Assembly: GCA_905479495.1 (NCBI GenBank)
Contig: CAJQMR010000051.1
Coordinates: 1-33,543, forward strand
DNA: 33,543 nucleotides
Reading direction: 5' to 3'
Source: an uncultured Anaerolineae bacterium
GTDB taxonomy: Bacteria; Chloroflexota; Anaerolineae; Promineifilales; Promineifilaceae
Part shown: positions 7,437 to 14,945 of the stretch, one piece after another
How positions within the stretch are numbered: position 1 is the first letter of the stretch
Layout of the letters: the number at the start of each line of letters is the position of its first letter
Position numbers and translations under genes: made by a program
Notes under the pieces: model-generated
Database searches by the model: none
Seen by the model: only the letters and a program-made list of their open reading frames with translations
What the model was told of the DNA's origin: nothing

Positions 7437-8164
7437 AGTGTTGCTTGAATGTGGTCCAAAAATTGCTCAAAGGCATTCGGCGGCAGTTCAAACCCTTCGG
7501 TCCAACGGCGGCGTTCGGCCAGCCAATATTTGCCATCCGCCCCGGTAAGAACGGCCGCAGGAATATCTGGTCTGCTAGGGCCTTTCATGCGGGAACGAAT
7601 CGAATTGTCGTAGACATCTTTTGGGGAAATTTTGTGGAACTGAAGACGGCCGTTATCCACATCAAGCCAGGATCGCGCCTGAAGAGGCGACAGGTATGTG
7701 TATATGGTGATTCGCTTCTTGCCCGCTTTCAGCTCAACCGCCAAACAAAGCCAGGTACGCGGCACACGCCGCTCACGGCCGCCTCGCTGCCAACCGCGCA
7801 TAGCAAAATACCAGGCAACCGACTCTACCTCACTTTTCTGGCTTAACGTCACCAGGCTATCTTCAGCCGCTTTGGTCTGAACCCCATCAGGGGTTAGCAC
7901 AATGGCGCGACCACTGGGCCAACGCTGCTTCATCACCTTTTCGGCAAGCCAAACCAGCCCCAAAGCCAGCGGCAGCGCACCCCCACAGGAAGCGACAAAC
8001 GCATAATCCGGCGTACCTGCATCGCTCAGAGCAGTTAGTAATGCTTGGATGCCAAAAAAGGCCGCCACCAGGGTGACAAAAAGCAGGATGAAAACGGCCG
8101 TTCGCAGACCCGCATGTTCCTGATCCGCATGTAAAACGATTGGAGTAGTTTGTGTAGATGCCAT
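7427..8164 (-). CDS. Hypothetical protein with two N-terminal membrane helices
   Basis: A 245-residue protein using the ATG at 8164, which has AAGGG upstream. The longer frame begins at a TTG (8194) and is less likely. Two hydrophobic segments sit near the N terminus (AVFILLFVTLVAAFFGIQALL, then FVASCGGALPLALGLVWLA), followed by a cytoplasmic domain rich in Trp, Arg and Lys. The domain includes AIVLTPDGVQ, a SEVESVAWYFAMRGWQ block and a final WTEGFELPPNAFEQFLDHI. The layout (membrane anchor, then a PH-like beta-rich domain with 'I.L.p.GI' and 'WY..' strands) resembles small bacterial PH/YcxB-like membrane proteins, but no family is firmly recognised. It probably heads the minus-strand operon with the acyl-CoA dehydrogenase. 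The last codons lie inside the repeat cluster. Confidence 0.7.
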   Translation of the reverse strand: MASTQTTPIVLHADQEHAGLRTAVFILLFVTLVAAFFGIQALLTALSDAGTPDYAFVASCGGALPLALGLVWLAEKVMKQRWPSGRAIVLTPDGVQTKAAEDSLVTLSQKSEVESVAWYFAMRGWQRGGRERRVPRTWLCLAVELKAGKKRITIYTYLSPLQARSWLDVDNGRLQFHKISPKDVYDNSIRSRMKGPSRPDIPAAVLTGADGKYWLAERRRWTEGFELPPNAFEQFLDHIQATLKL

Positions 8165-8292
8165 AGCTTTTTCACCCTTAGTTTCTGTGCCCAATAATAC
8201 ACGGATTCAGCTTATCCAGCGAATGAGCATTTCCTCAAAAACGAATCAAAAATGATCCAAATCGATGAATGAAACGCTTATATCCAAAAAAA

Positions 8293-8326
8293 ATTCGTGC
8301 TATTCGTTGATTCGTCCTATTCGTGA
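8293..8326. repeat. Four tandem-like 'attcgt' units upstream of priA
   Basis: Units attcgtg (8293), attcgtt (8302), attcgtc (8310) and attcgtg (8319) are spaced 8-9 bases apart, just before the priA promoter. This belongs to the same style of low-complexity intergenic repeat seen elsewhere in the window. No coding potential is seen in 8195-8359. Confidence 0.55.
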
Positions 8327-8359
8327 TGAAATCCGAACCGCGCTCTCGAATTTCTCCCC

Positions 8360-8388
8360 TTGACGCCAAGACAAAAGCGCAATACGCT
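8360..8388 (+). promoter_or_regulatory. Candidate priA promoter, leaderless arrangement
   Basis: TTGACG at 8360-8365, a 17-base spacer, then TACGCT at 8383-8388; the priA ATG at 8396 begins 8 bases later. This matches the -10-to-ATG spacing seen at yggS. It also means the TTG at 8360 is more likely a -35 box than a start codon. Confidence 0.4.
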
Positions 8389-8395
8389 AGAACAG

Positions 8396-11326
8396 ATGTT
8401 TGCTGAACTGGTAATCAACATTGAAGCGCCGCTGGAAGGCACTTTCCATTACGACGTCCCCACCGATTTACGCCCCAAACTGCGCGTGGGCCATCTGGTG
8501 GAGGTGGAATTTGGCCGCCGCCTGGCCCAGGGCATTATCCTACGCTTTGACGACACCGCGCCTATTGAGGACACCAAACCCATCATCGCCCTGATTGATG
8601 AAAAGCCGGTGGTTTTCTGGTGGCAAATTGAGCTGGCGCAGTGGCTCAGCCAAACCTACCTGGCCCCGCTTAATGCCTGCCTGCGCCTCATGCTGCCGCC
8701 CGGCCTCACCCGCTGGGCCGACGTGACCGTGGACATCAACCCGTATTGGGACGGCAACGGCCGTCTCACCCCCCTCCAGCAGCAAATCATCGACATTCTC
8801 AAAGAGCGCGGCGACTTGCGTGGACGACAGTTGCAACGTGCCTTACGCAAAGCCAGTGGCAAAAAGCAGAAAGTGGATTGGAAAACGGCCGTTAACCAGC
8901 TCAGTAAACGAAAAATCCTGCGCAAAGCCACCGTGCTCGATCCGCCGCGCATCCGGCCCAAGAAGATCCGCACGGCCGAACTCATCGCCAGTGACAAGCG
9001 CGTGCAGGCCATCGTGCCCCAGCTAGGCCGGGCCAACAAGCAGGCCGATGTGCTGCTTTATTTGCTCAACAGTGATGATCCGCTGCCGGAGGAAACGGCC
9101 GTTCTCGACGCTACGGGAGCTGCAAAACATCATTTAGAACAGTTGGAACAGGACGGCCGTATCAGCCGCACTCCCGCCCAAACCACCATCCTCCCCACCA
9201 GCAAAGAACCACCCGCCGAGCACGCCACCCTCTTCACCCAACTCCCTAGCCCTCTCAACCAATTAACCATTAACAATTTACCATCAACAATTAACCATTT
9301 AATCGACTCCGGCCACCTGGAACAATTGGGTGAACCCGCCACCCTCAGCCTCGCCATCCCCCCCAAACAAGTGCTCAGCCACATTTTGCAGCTGCGCCAG
9401 GCCACCACCTACCAGGACGTACTCACCTTACTGGCTCATGCCGCCCAACCCGTCAGCCTCAGCGACATTTACGCCCAGACCAAAGCCACAATTACCCATC
9501 TGCGCAAGCTGGCCAAGCTGGACCTCATCCGCTTTGGTTCCGAAGAAGTATGGCGCGACCCCCTGGCCGACCGCGATTTTGTCCCTGCGGAGCCGCCGCT
9601 GCTTACTGCCGATCAGGCTCGCGTCTGGGGGCGCATCAAAATGGCCATGCTGCAAGCCGAAGAAGCCAACGAGGCCGACGATGGCCTAAACGCCCCAACA
9701 CCTTTCTTGCTGCATGGCGTCACCGGCAGCGGCAAAACAGAAATCTACATGCGGGCCATCGACTACGCCATCAATGAAGGGCAGCAAGCGATTGTGTTGG
9801 TGCCAGAAATTGCCCTGACGCCACAAACGGTGCGCCGCTTTGCTGCCCGCTTTCCGGGACGCGTGGCCATCCTGCACAGCCGCCTCACCGAGGGCGAGCG
9901 GTACGACACCTGGCGGCGCGCCCGTCAAGGGCTGTTCGACATTGTGGTGGGGCCACGCAGCGCTTTGTTCACACCGCTGCCCAATTTAGGGGTTATTGTG
10001 CTGGATGAGGAACACGATCCCAGCTACAAACAAACGCCGCCGGTGCCACCGCCTTATTACCACACCCGTGACGCGGCTATCGCCCTGGCCCAAATCATCG
10101 GCGCTACCGTTATCATGGGCAGCGCCACGCCAGATATTGTGACGTATCATCGTGCCCAAAGCGGCCGTTTCCAACTCCTGGAATTGCAAAAACGGGTCAT
10201 GGGCCATCGCCAGCGGCTGGAAAGCCAGGCAGAGCGGCTCCAACTGCAAAATCATTACCAACATGATGGCGAAGACCCGGACGATGCACTCACCATCCCC
10301 TTACCGCCCATTCAAGTTGTGGATTTGCGCCAGGAGCTGCGCGCAGGCAACCGCTCCATTTTTAGCCGCGCTCTGGAAAATGCCATCACCGAAACGCTGG
10401 CGCGCAACGAACAGGCCATCTTATTTTTGAACCGGCGCGGTTCGGCTACCTTTGTCATTTGTCGCGACTGCGGCTATGTAGCCACCTGCCCCCGCTGCGA
10501 CATGCCACTGACGTATCACCGCCACAGCATGCAGTTGGTCTGCCATCATTGCGGCCGTCGCGAGCCACACCAAACAGAATGCCCCGTTTGCCAATCAAAG
10601 CGCATCAAATTTTTTGGGCTAGGCACAGAAGAAGTGGCAGACCGCGTGCAACAGCGCTGGCCAGAGGCACGCATCACCCGCTGGGACCGCGACACCACCG
10701 CCGGGCGCAACACCCACGAAACCTTGCTGGCCAGCTTCATTAACCAGGAAGCTGACATTTTGGTCGGTACGCAGATGATTGCCAAAGGGCTGGATTTGCC
10801 GCTGGTGACCCTGGTGGGCGTCATTTCAGCCGACGTGTCGTTGGGGCTGCCGGATTATCGCACGGGGGAACGGGCCTTCCAGGTGCTGGCACAGGTGGCC
10901 GGGCGCGCCGGACGTGGCTTGCTGGGTGGCCGGGTCATCATCCAGACATACAAGCCAGAACATTATGCTATTCAGGCCGCCGCTGAGCATGATTTTGCCT
11001 CGTTTTACATCGATGAGATACGGTTCCGCACGCAGCACAGTCTGCCGCCGTTCCGGCGCATGGCGCGGCTGCTGTTGATTGATCCAATTGATGAACGAGG
11101 TAAGCGGGAGGCGGAGGCGCTGGCCAAGGGACTACGGCTGCACATTCGAGAGAAGGCATTGGCAGCGTCAGAAATTTTGGGGCCTGTGCCGCCATTTTTC
11201 AATCGGGTGGACGGCCGTTTCCGCTGGCAAATCATTGTACGCTCCCCAGACCCCAACCGGCTGCTGGCCGACTTCCCCATTCCGCCCAAGTGGATGGTGG
11301 ATATTGATCCGGTAAGTACCCTATAA
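8396..11326 (+). CDS. priA: Primosomal protein N' (replication restart helicase PriA)
   Basis: PriA is the superfamily-2 helicase that rebuilds replication forks after collapse. The ATG at 8396 (MFAELVINIEAPLEGTFHYD) matches the family N terminus; the TTG at 8360 adds 12 unlikely residues. With 976 residues it is longer than the usual 730-830. Order: DNA 3'-end-binding domain (about 1-105), winged-helix region with an expanded linker (about 115-400), helicase lobe 1 with Walker A GVTGSGKTE at 441 and DEEHD at 537, a zinc region at about 685-735 with eight cysteines (CRDC, CPRC, CHHC, CPVC), then lobe 2 with VAGRAGRG at about 833. The extra length lies in the linker, part of which is a repeat-derived insertion (9260-9303). 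All catalytic motifs are intact, so the protein should work. Confidence 0.96.
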   Translation: MFAELVINIEAPLEGTFHYDVPTDLRPKLRVGHLVEVEFGRRLAQGIILRFDDTAPIEDTKPIIALIDEKPVVFWWQIELAQWLSQTYLAPLNACLRLMLPPGLTRWADVTVDINPYWDGNGRLTPLQQQIIDILKERGDLRGRQLQRALRKASGKKQKVDWKTAVNQLSKRKILRKATVLDPPRIRPKKIRTAELIASDKRVQAIVPQLGRANKQADVLLYLLNSDDPLPEETAVLDATGAAKHHLEQLEQDGRISRTPAQTTILPTSKEPPAEHATLFTQLPSPLNQLTINNLPSTINHLIDSGHLEQLGEPATLSLAIPPKQVLSHILQLRQATTYQDVLTLLAHAAQPVSLSDIYAQTKATITHLRKLAKLDLIRFGSEEVWRDPLADRDFVPAEPPLLTADQARVWGRIKMAMLQAEEANEADDGLNAPTPFLLHGVTGSGKTEIYMRAIDYAINEGQQAIVLVPEIALTPQTVRRFAARFPGRVAILHSRLTEGERYDTWRRARQGLFDIVVGPRSALFTPLPNLGVIVLDEEHDPSYKQTPPVPPPYYHTRDAAIALAQIIGATVIMGSATPDIVTYHRAQSGRFQLLELQKRVMGHRQRLESQAERLQLQNHYQHDGEDPDDALTIPLPPIQVVDLRQELRAGNRSIFSRALENAITETLARNEQAILFLNRRGSATFVICRDCGYVATCPRCDMPLTYHRHSMQLVCHHCGRREPHQTECPVCQSKRIKFFGLGTEEVADRVQQRWPEARITRWDRDTTAGRNTHETLLASFINQEADILVGTQMIAKGLDLPLVTLVGVISADVSLGLPDYRTGERAFQVLAQVAGRAGRGLLGGRVIIQTYKPEHYAIQAAAEHDFASFYIDEIRFRTQHSLPPFRRMARLLLIDPIDERGKREAEALAKGLRLHIREKALAASEILGPVPPFFNRVDGRFRWQIIVRSPDPNRLLADFPIPPKWMVDIDPVSTL
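9260..9303 (+). repeat. Intergenic-type 'aattaaccattaacaa' repeat in frame inside priA
   Basis: Near-repeated words aattaaccat (9261), taacaattta (9271), atcaacaatt (9283) and aattaaccat (9289) form an AT-rich island within GC-richer coding DNA. They encode NQLTINNLPSTINHLI-like residues in the PriA linker. The style matches intergenic repeats, yet here it preserves the reading frame. Confidence 0.6.
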
Positions 11327-11345
11327 ATTTGGTAACAAACCGGTG

Positions 11346-11410
11346 TCATACCCGCGAAGGCGGGTATCCATCTTCTCGACTAGAATGGATTCCTGCCTAC
11401 GCGGGTATGA
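11346..11410. repeat. REP-like hairpin between convergent genes
   Basis: Arms 11346-11371 and 11385-11410 are inverted copies matching at 23 of 26 positions around a 13-base loop; each starts with tcatacccgcg. The form (tcat-cccgcg-aggc-ggg-atccat) is that of the widespread 'CATTCCCGCGAAGGCGGGAATCC' palindromic repeats found in many bacteria. It lies between the ends of priA and the minus-strand oxidoreductase and may serve as a two-way terminator. Confidence 0.75.
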
Positions 11411-11413
11411 TAA

Positions 11414-12952
11414 CTACGGCATCATCAACTCGCCTTCACCTTCTAATTTATCGATCCGGGACAACAATTCTTTTGAATATCCAGCAAGCACCTTAGAGCC
11501 AGCTTCAAGCTGCTCATATACCTCATCGATATCTGCCCACAGGGTTCGGGCTTTCGGATTCAGCTTTTCGTCCCCTTTATATACAAAGTGGTCGGGCATC
11601 GGTTTAGCCACACGTTTTCTGGCCTCAATCAATTCCTGTGGAATATCAAAAGGATTTTCGCCTCTTACTTGCATGGCCTTCCACAGTCTCAACCTTTTCG
11701 GGTCGAAATGGCAGCGATTGGCCACGAGGGGCAAGAAAAGATAGAAATAGACTGTCTCAATCCAATTAATTCTGATAGAGGAGAGATAGGCATCATCCAT
11801 AGTCGGATACCAGTTGGTGATCGTTGTCTGCGAGGAAAGCACTGGCCCCATAAAGTAAGTTGCTAATTTTTCCACAAATTCTGGTGAATGGTTTCCTTCA
11901 TAATCTCGGGCGATCAGCGCACCCAGCTGCTCAATTTGCAAGGTAACAAAAGCCAGCCCATTACTAAAAAGCGGGTCCGGGGCAAAAGAAGCATCACCAA
12001 TAATACCCCACCGATCCGGTGAATAAGTTGGATTTGTCACATAATGGTAGCGACGCAGCAGGTTTGTATCCACAACACGGCCGCTTTTAACTAGGTCAGT
12101 CACAACCGGATGAACTTTACTGACCTGCTCCAAGAAACTGTCAATTGAACGCACATCATGTTCGTAATGGTCAGGATGTGAAACAAAGCCGATACTCATC
12201 AGTTCCCCGCCATCTTCTGCCTTCAAGGGAATCATCCAAATCCAGTTGCCATGCCCCATGAAGTGATGGGTTGTGTAGTAGCGGTCATAATGATCATACT
12301 CAGGCCCCAGAGCATTCAAATTTCTAAGCAAGGAGCGGTCGAAGTCAGCAATCCGGAACCAAAAACAATCCCGTTGTCCTTCTGGTTTAATCGTCAGACC
12401 TAATTTTTTGCCCAAGAATCGATTACGGCCGGAGGCATCAATGACCCAATTGGCTTCAAGCGTACGGCTGCCGCCATCTGCCTCTTTAATTTCTAAGGTG
12501 TGTCCGCCTTCACCATCGATTTGAATATCTTTAACACGGCCGTTTATGCGTGCAATGCCACTATCGGCCGCAACCAACTCCCGCAGATGGTCATCAAAAT
12601 GCTCTCGGTTTAACTGCCAGGACCCAGGTGACCCTTCATAGCCATCTGGATTGGGCAGGCTTTCTGTGCTGTGTACGGAATAAGTTCTATCTTCTGGATT
12701 ATCGGGATCGAGTTTAAAATAATAGGTTAAGGCATGTTTGGGCACATGATGTTCTCGCAAATAATCTTCAAGCCCCAACTGCGTTTCTAAAAAATTCGCT
12801 GTAATTTCGATAATTGATTCCCCAACAAGCGGAAGCCCCCCTCGATCATCGGGACCGATGAGAACAATTTCAACCGATTCTGGGAGCTGCTTTCTAAAGT
12901 AGAGAGCAGCCATATTTGAAACAAGACCATTACCAATCATTGCAATACGCAT
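11414..12952 (-). CDS. Flavin-dependent halogenase-like FAD oxidoreductase
   Basis: A 512-residue FAD enzyme. The N-terminal nucleotide-binding motif is GNGLVSNMAA (residues 7-16, a GxGxxxxxAA variant). It continues with LVGESIIE (42-49) as in tryptophan-halogenase-type proteins. Lys72 in HHVPKHALTYYF lies where the halogenase catalytic lysine is expected, WIWMIP (Trp237, Trp239, Ile241, Pro242) fits the WxWxIP halogenase signature, and GDASFAPDPLFSNG (319-332) carries the second FAD contact and an FxPxxSxG motif. Family members chlorinate or brominate aromatic substrates using FADH2; some relatives are hydroxylases or reductases instead. No flavin reductase or biosynthetic cluster is adjacent, so the substrate is unknown. 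AGGAGG lies 7 bases before the ATG. Lower GC and only one ACGGCCGT copy hint at acquisition. Confidence 0.72.
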   Translation of the reverse strand: MRIAMIGNGLVSNMAALYFRKQLPESVEIVLIGPDDRGGLPLVGESIIEITANFLETQLGLEDYLREHHVPKHALTYYFKLDPDNPEDRTYSVHSTESLPNPDGYEGSPGSWQLNREHFDDHLRELVAADSGIARINGRVKDIQIDGEGGHTLEIKEADGGSRTLEANWVIDASGRNRFLGKKLGLTIKPEGQRDCFWFRIADFDRSLLRNLNALGPEYDHYDRYYTTHHFMGHGNWIWMIPLKAEDGGELMSIGFVSHPDHYEHDVRSIDSFLEQVSKVHPVVTDLVKSGRVVDTNLLRRYHYVTNPTYSPDRWGIIGDASFAPDPLFSNGLAFVTLQIEQLGALIARDYEGNHSPEFVEKLATYFMGPVLSSQTTITNWYPTMDDAYLSSIRINWIETVYFYLFLPLVANRCHFDPKRLRLWKAMQVRGENPFDIPQELIEARKRVAKPMPDHFVYKGDEKLNPKARTLWADIDEVYEQLEAGSKVLAGYSKELLSRIDKLEGEGELMMP

Positions 12953-13001
12953 CGTTGCAACCTCCTAAAACGTATGGTGCTGAACTCTTACATAGTGCAG
13001 A

Positions 13002-13022
13002 GCCAGCTGGCAGGCATATGCC
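13002..13022. promoter_or_regulatory. Pair of perfect 10-bp palindromes upstream of the halogenase-like gene
   Basis: GCCAGCTGGC at 13002-13011 and GGCATATGCC at 13013-13022 are separated by one base, about 50 bases upstream of the minus-strand start at 12952. This is a plausible operator. The rest of the 369-base gap 12953-13321 holds the PadR promoter, small inverted pairs (tgctttg/caaagca near 13083, gtggac/gtccac near 13162) and nothing coding that I can see. Confidence 0.35.
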
Positions 13023-13256
13023 ATATTAAATTAATAAACCTATGGAGTTTGGTGAATGGGGTGTTTACTTAAGAAAAATTACTGCTTTGCACAAAGCAAA
13101 ACGGCAATGTGATTTTCTTCAGAGGAAGATTAAAAGAGGTGGCTTACAAAATTTCTTACAAATGTGGACTGAAGACGTCCACAAAATTAATCAGAAGAAA
13201 CATTGGAATATTGGCTACTAATAACCAATAAAATCCCTACGGCCGTTCCCACCCTA

Positions 13257-13285
13257 TTGACATATCCTCCAATTTCTTGTATTTT
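13257..13285 (+). promoter_or_regulatory. Sigma-70-type promoter of the PadR operon
   Basis: TTGACA at 13257-13262, a 17-base spacer, then TATTTT at 13280-13285. Initiation near 13292 leaves a 30-base leader with AAGGA at 13310-13314 before the ATG at 13322. A weak ATAC...GTAT inverted pair (13288-13308) covers the start point and could be an autoregulatory PadR site. Confidence 0.6.
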
Positions 13286-13321
13286 CCATACATTAGTAAG
13301 TTAGGTATCAAGGATAAAACG

Positions 13322-13651
13322 ATGAGCTTACGCGATCAGATACGCAAAGGCAGTACGGAACTGGTTTTGCTCACCCTGCTCCAGGAACGGCCGATGTACG
13401 GCTATGAAATTAGCCAGGAAATGAGCCGGATGAGCGATGGCTACTTCGAGATGAAGGAAGGCCTGCTCTACCCGACGCTGCATCGCTTGCAAAAAGAGGG
13501 TCTGCTCTCCAGCGAATGGCAAAAAACCGGCACCGAACGGCGGCGCAAATATTATTCAATTACGGCTGCCGGACGGGAACAGCTCAAGGAACAGTCGAAT
13601 GAATGGCAAACATTCATGCACAAGCTCCAGGAGATCATCAGCAGCATATGA
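13322..13651 (+). CDS. PadR-family transcriptional regulator
   Basis: A 109-residue winged-helix regulator of the short PadR type. MSLRDQIRKGSTELVLLTLLQERPMYGYEISQEM is followed by EGLLYPTLHRLQKEGLL and the wing ERRRKYYSIT-AG, then a short C-terminal dimerisation helix. The ATG at 13322 has AAGGA with a 7-base gap; an upstream in-frame codon at 13277 lies within the promoter and is rejected. PadR proteins usually repress their own operon and release it on binding a ligand or in response to envelope stress. The stop codon overlaps the next start by 4 bases (ATGA), which is the classic PadR plus HAAS-type partner arrangement. Confidence 0.93.
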   Translation: MSLRDQIRKGSTELVLLTLLQERPMYGYEISQEMSRMSDGYFEMKEGLLYPTLHRLQKEGLLSSEWQKTGTERRRKYYSITAAGREQLKEQSNEWQTFMHKLQEIISSI

Positions 13652-14160
13652 GCACCCACAATAGTGCACACGAGCCACACGCCACCATCAATCAACTCCT
13701 GGCCACCATCGAGGCTGAGCTAACGTTAAGCCAGGAAACAAAGCAGGAGCTGTTGATTGAACTGCGCGATCATTTGGAAGATGCCTGGGAAACGGCCGTT
13801 GCCCACGGCGAAGACCCGGAAGCCGCCTTACACAAAGTTATCCATCGGTTTGGCGGGGCAGAAGTTGGGCAAGCGCTTCAACAAGTTCATGCCCAATGGG
13901 AATCCGCCGAAGCCATTTTGGCCTGCCTGATTCCCGTCCTGGCAGCACTGGTCCTGCGTTGGGTGCTGTTTACACCCAATGGCGCAATCGCGGGCTGGCA
14001 AAGCGTCCTGGCTCAGCCTGCCTTCTGGATTGTGTCCCTGGCCTTGCTGCTCATTCCTGTGTTGCAGTTTCAGCGGTGGCGTTACGTCCTGGTGAACTGG
14101 GGGTTTTTCTGGATTATCACCCTTATTTTTATTCTCATACCAGCAGCAACAAGCTGGTAA
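13648..14160 (+). CDS. HAAS-type membrane protein, PadR partner
   Basis: A 170-residue protein using the ATG at 13648, which overlaps the PadR stop. Residues about 15-75 form the helical prefix domain typical of PadR-linked proteins (INQLLATIEAELTLSQETKQELLIELRDHLEDAWETA, then EDPEAALHKVIHRFGG). Three hydrophobic stretches follow (about 90-107, 118-135, 145-166), ending in a short tail. Such HAAS/DUF1700-like proteins are probably membrane sensors or regulators that work with PadR. The ligand is not predictable. It is followed after 90 bases by another membrane protein gene with its own GAGGT site, probably on the same transcript. Confidence 0.75.
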   Translation: MSTHNSAHEPHATINQLLATIEAELTLSQETKQELLIELRDHLEDAWETAVAHGEDPEAALHKVIHRFGGAEVGQALQQVHAQWESAEAILACLIPVLAALVLRWVLFTPNGAIAGWQSVLAQPAFWIVSLALLLIPVLQFQRWRYVLVNWGFFWIITLIFILIPAATSW

Positions 14161-14250
14161 ATTTATTTCCCCAGAAACTGACTTCTAACGCATCGGTTCA
14201 TTTGCAAGTTTCCGGGGAAAAGGTAAATCATTAAATCATGGAGGTCATTC

Positions 14251-14937
14251 ATGCGTGATTTAGGCGTTGTTGAAACAATTTTGCGAAATCGCATTCACTT
14301 TTTCCAAGAAATTCGGGATGGGGTAGGATTGGGCGAAAAAATGCGCGCCATGCTCATCTCCAGCCTGGTGTTTATGGCCCTGTTTGGGGCCGTGATGGGC
14401 TCGACTCACAGCCTGTGGCAGGCGCTCAGCTCGGCGGCCAAACTGCCTCTCTTATTCCTGGCCACATTATTCATTTGCGCCCCAACGCTTTATTTTTTCA
14501 ACGTCCTGTTTGGCTCCACCCAAAGCCTGACGCAGAACGTGGCCTTAATTTTGACGGCAATTACGGTAACGGCCGTTCTCCTTCTCTCTTTCGCCCCCAT
14601 CATTCTCTTTTTCTTACTAACCACCAGCCAGTATCAATTTTTCAAGCTGCTCAACGTGGGCATCTTTGCCATCTCGGGGGTGATGGGCGTGGTTTTCCTG
14701 AGCCAGGGAATGCAGATTGTAGCCGCCGATGCCGAAGGCGACAGCGCTCGCCGCAATGTGCTGCGTTTGTGGATGCTGCTGTATGCCTTTGTAGGCAGCC
14801 AGTTGGCCTGGACGATACGGCCGTTTATCGGCGCACCTAGCATTCCGTTTGAACTATTTCGCCAGTTGGGCGGCAACTTTTACACCAATATCTTTACCAG
14901 CCTGGGCGAAATCTTTGGCTTCTTTATTGTACGGTAG
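14251..14937 (+). CDS. Conserved polytopic membrane protein
   Basis: A 228-residue protein with a short cytoplasmic N terminus (DLGVVETILRNRIHFFQEIRDG) and about six membrane helices (starting near residues 35, 65, 95, 112, 135 and 165). Conserved-looking loops are LWQALSSAAKLPLLF, APTLYFFNVLFGS and TTSQYQFFKLLNV. I recognise the same layout (N-terminal FFQEIR helix, then KLP and YFFNVLFGS) in cyanobacterial and Chloroflexota proteins of unknown role that automatic pipelines have given unhelpful names. GAGGT stands 5 bases before the ATG. The intervening 90 bases after the HAAS gene hold no clear terminator, so it is likely part of the PadR-controlled unit. Confidence 0.72.
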   Translation: MRDLGVVETILRNRIHFFQEIRDGVGLGEKMRAMLISSLVFMALFGAVMGSTHSLWQALSSAAKLPLLFLATLFICAPTLYFFNVLFGSTQSLTQNVALILTAITVTAVLLLSFAPIILFFLLTTSQYQFFKLLNVGIFAISGVMGVVFLSQGMQIVAADAEGDSARRNVLRLWMLLYAFVGSQLAWTIRPFIGAPSIPFELFRQLGGNFYTNIFTSLGEIFGFFIVR

Positions 14938-14945
14938 AGGCAACC

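Noticed and set aside
8293..8326. Possible CRISPR-like spacing of 'attcgt' units
   Set aside because: Units are only 6-7 bases with 2-3 bases between them; no real repeat/spacer structure and no cas genes.
8360..8395. TTG start codon for priA
   Set aside because: The residues added do not fit the PriA N terminus, and the TTG is better explained as part of a -35 box.
11588..11866. Plus-strand frame opposite the halogenase-like gene
   Set aside because: Antisense shadow; the minus-strand enzyme carries all motifs.
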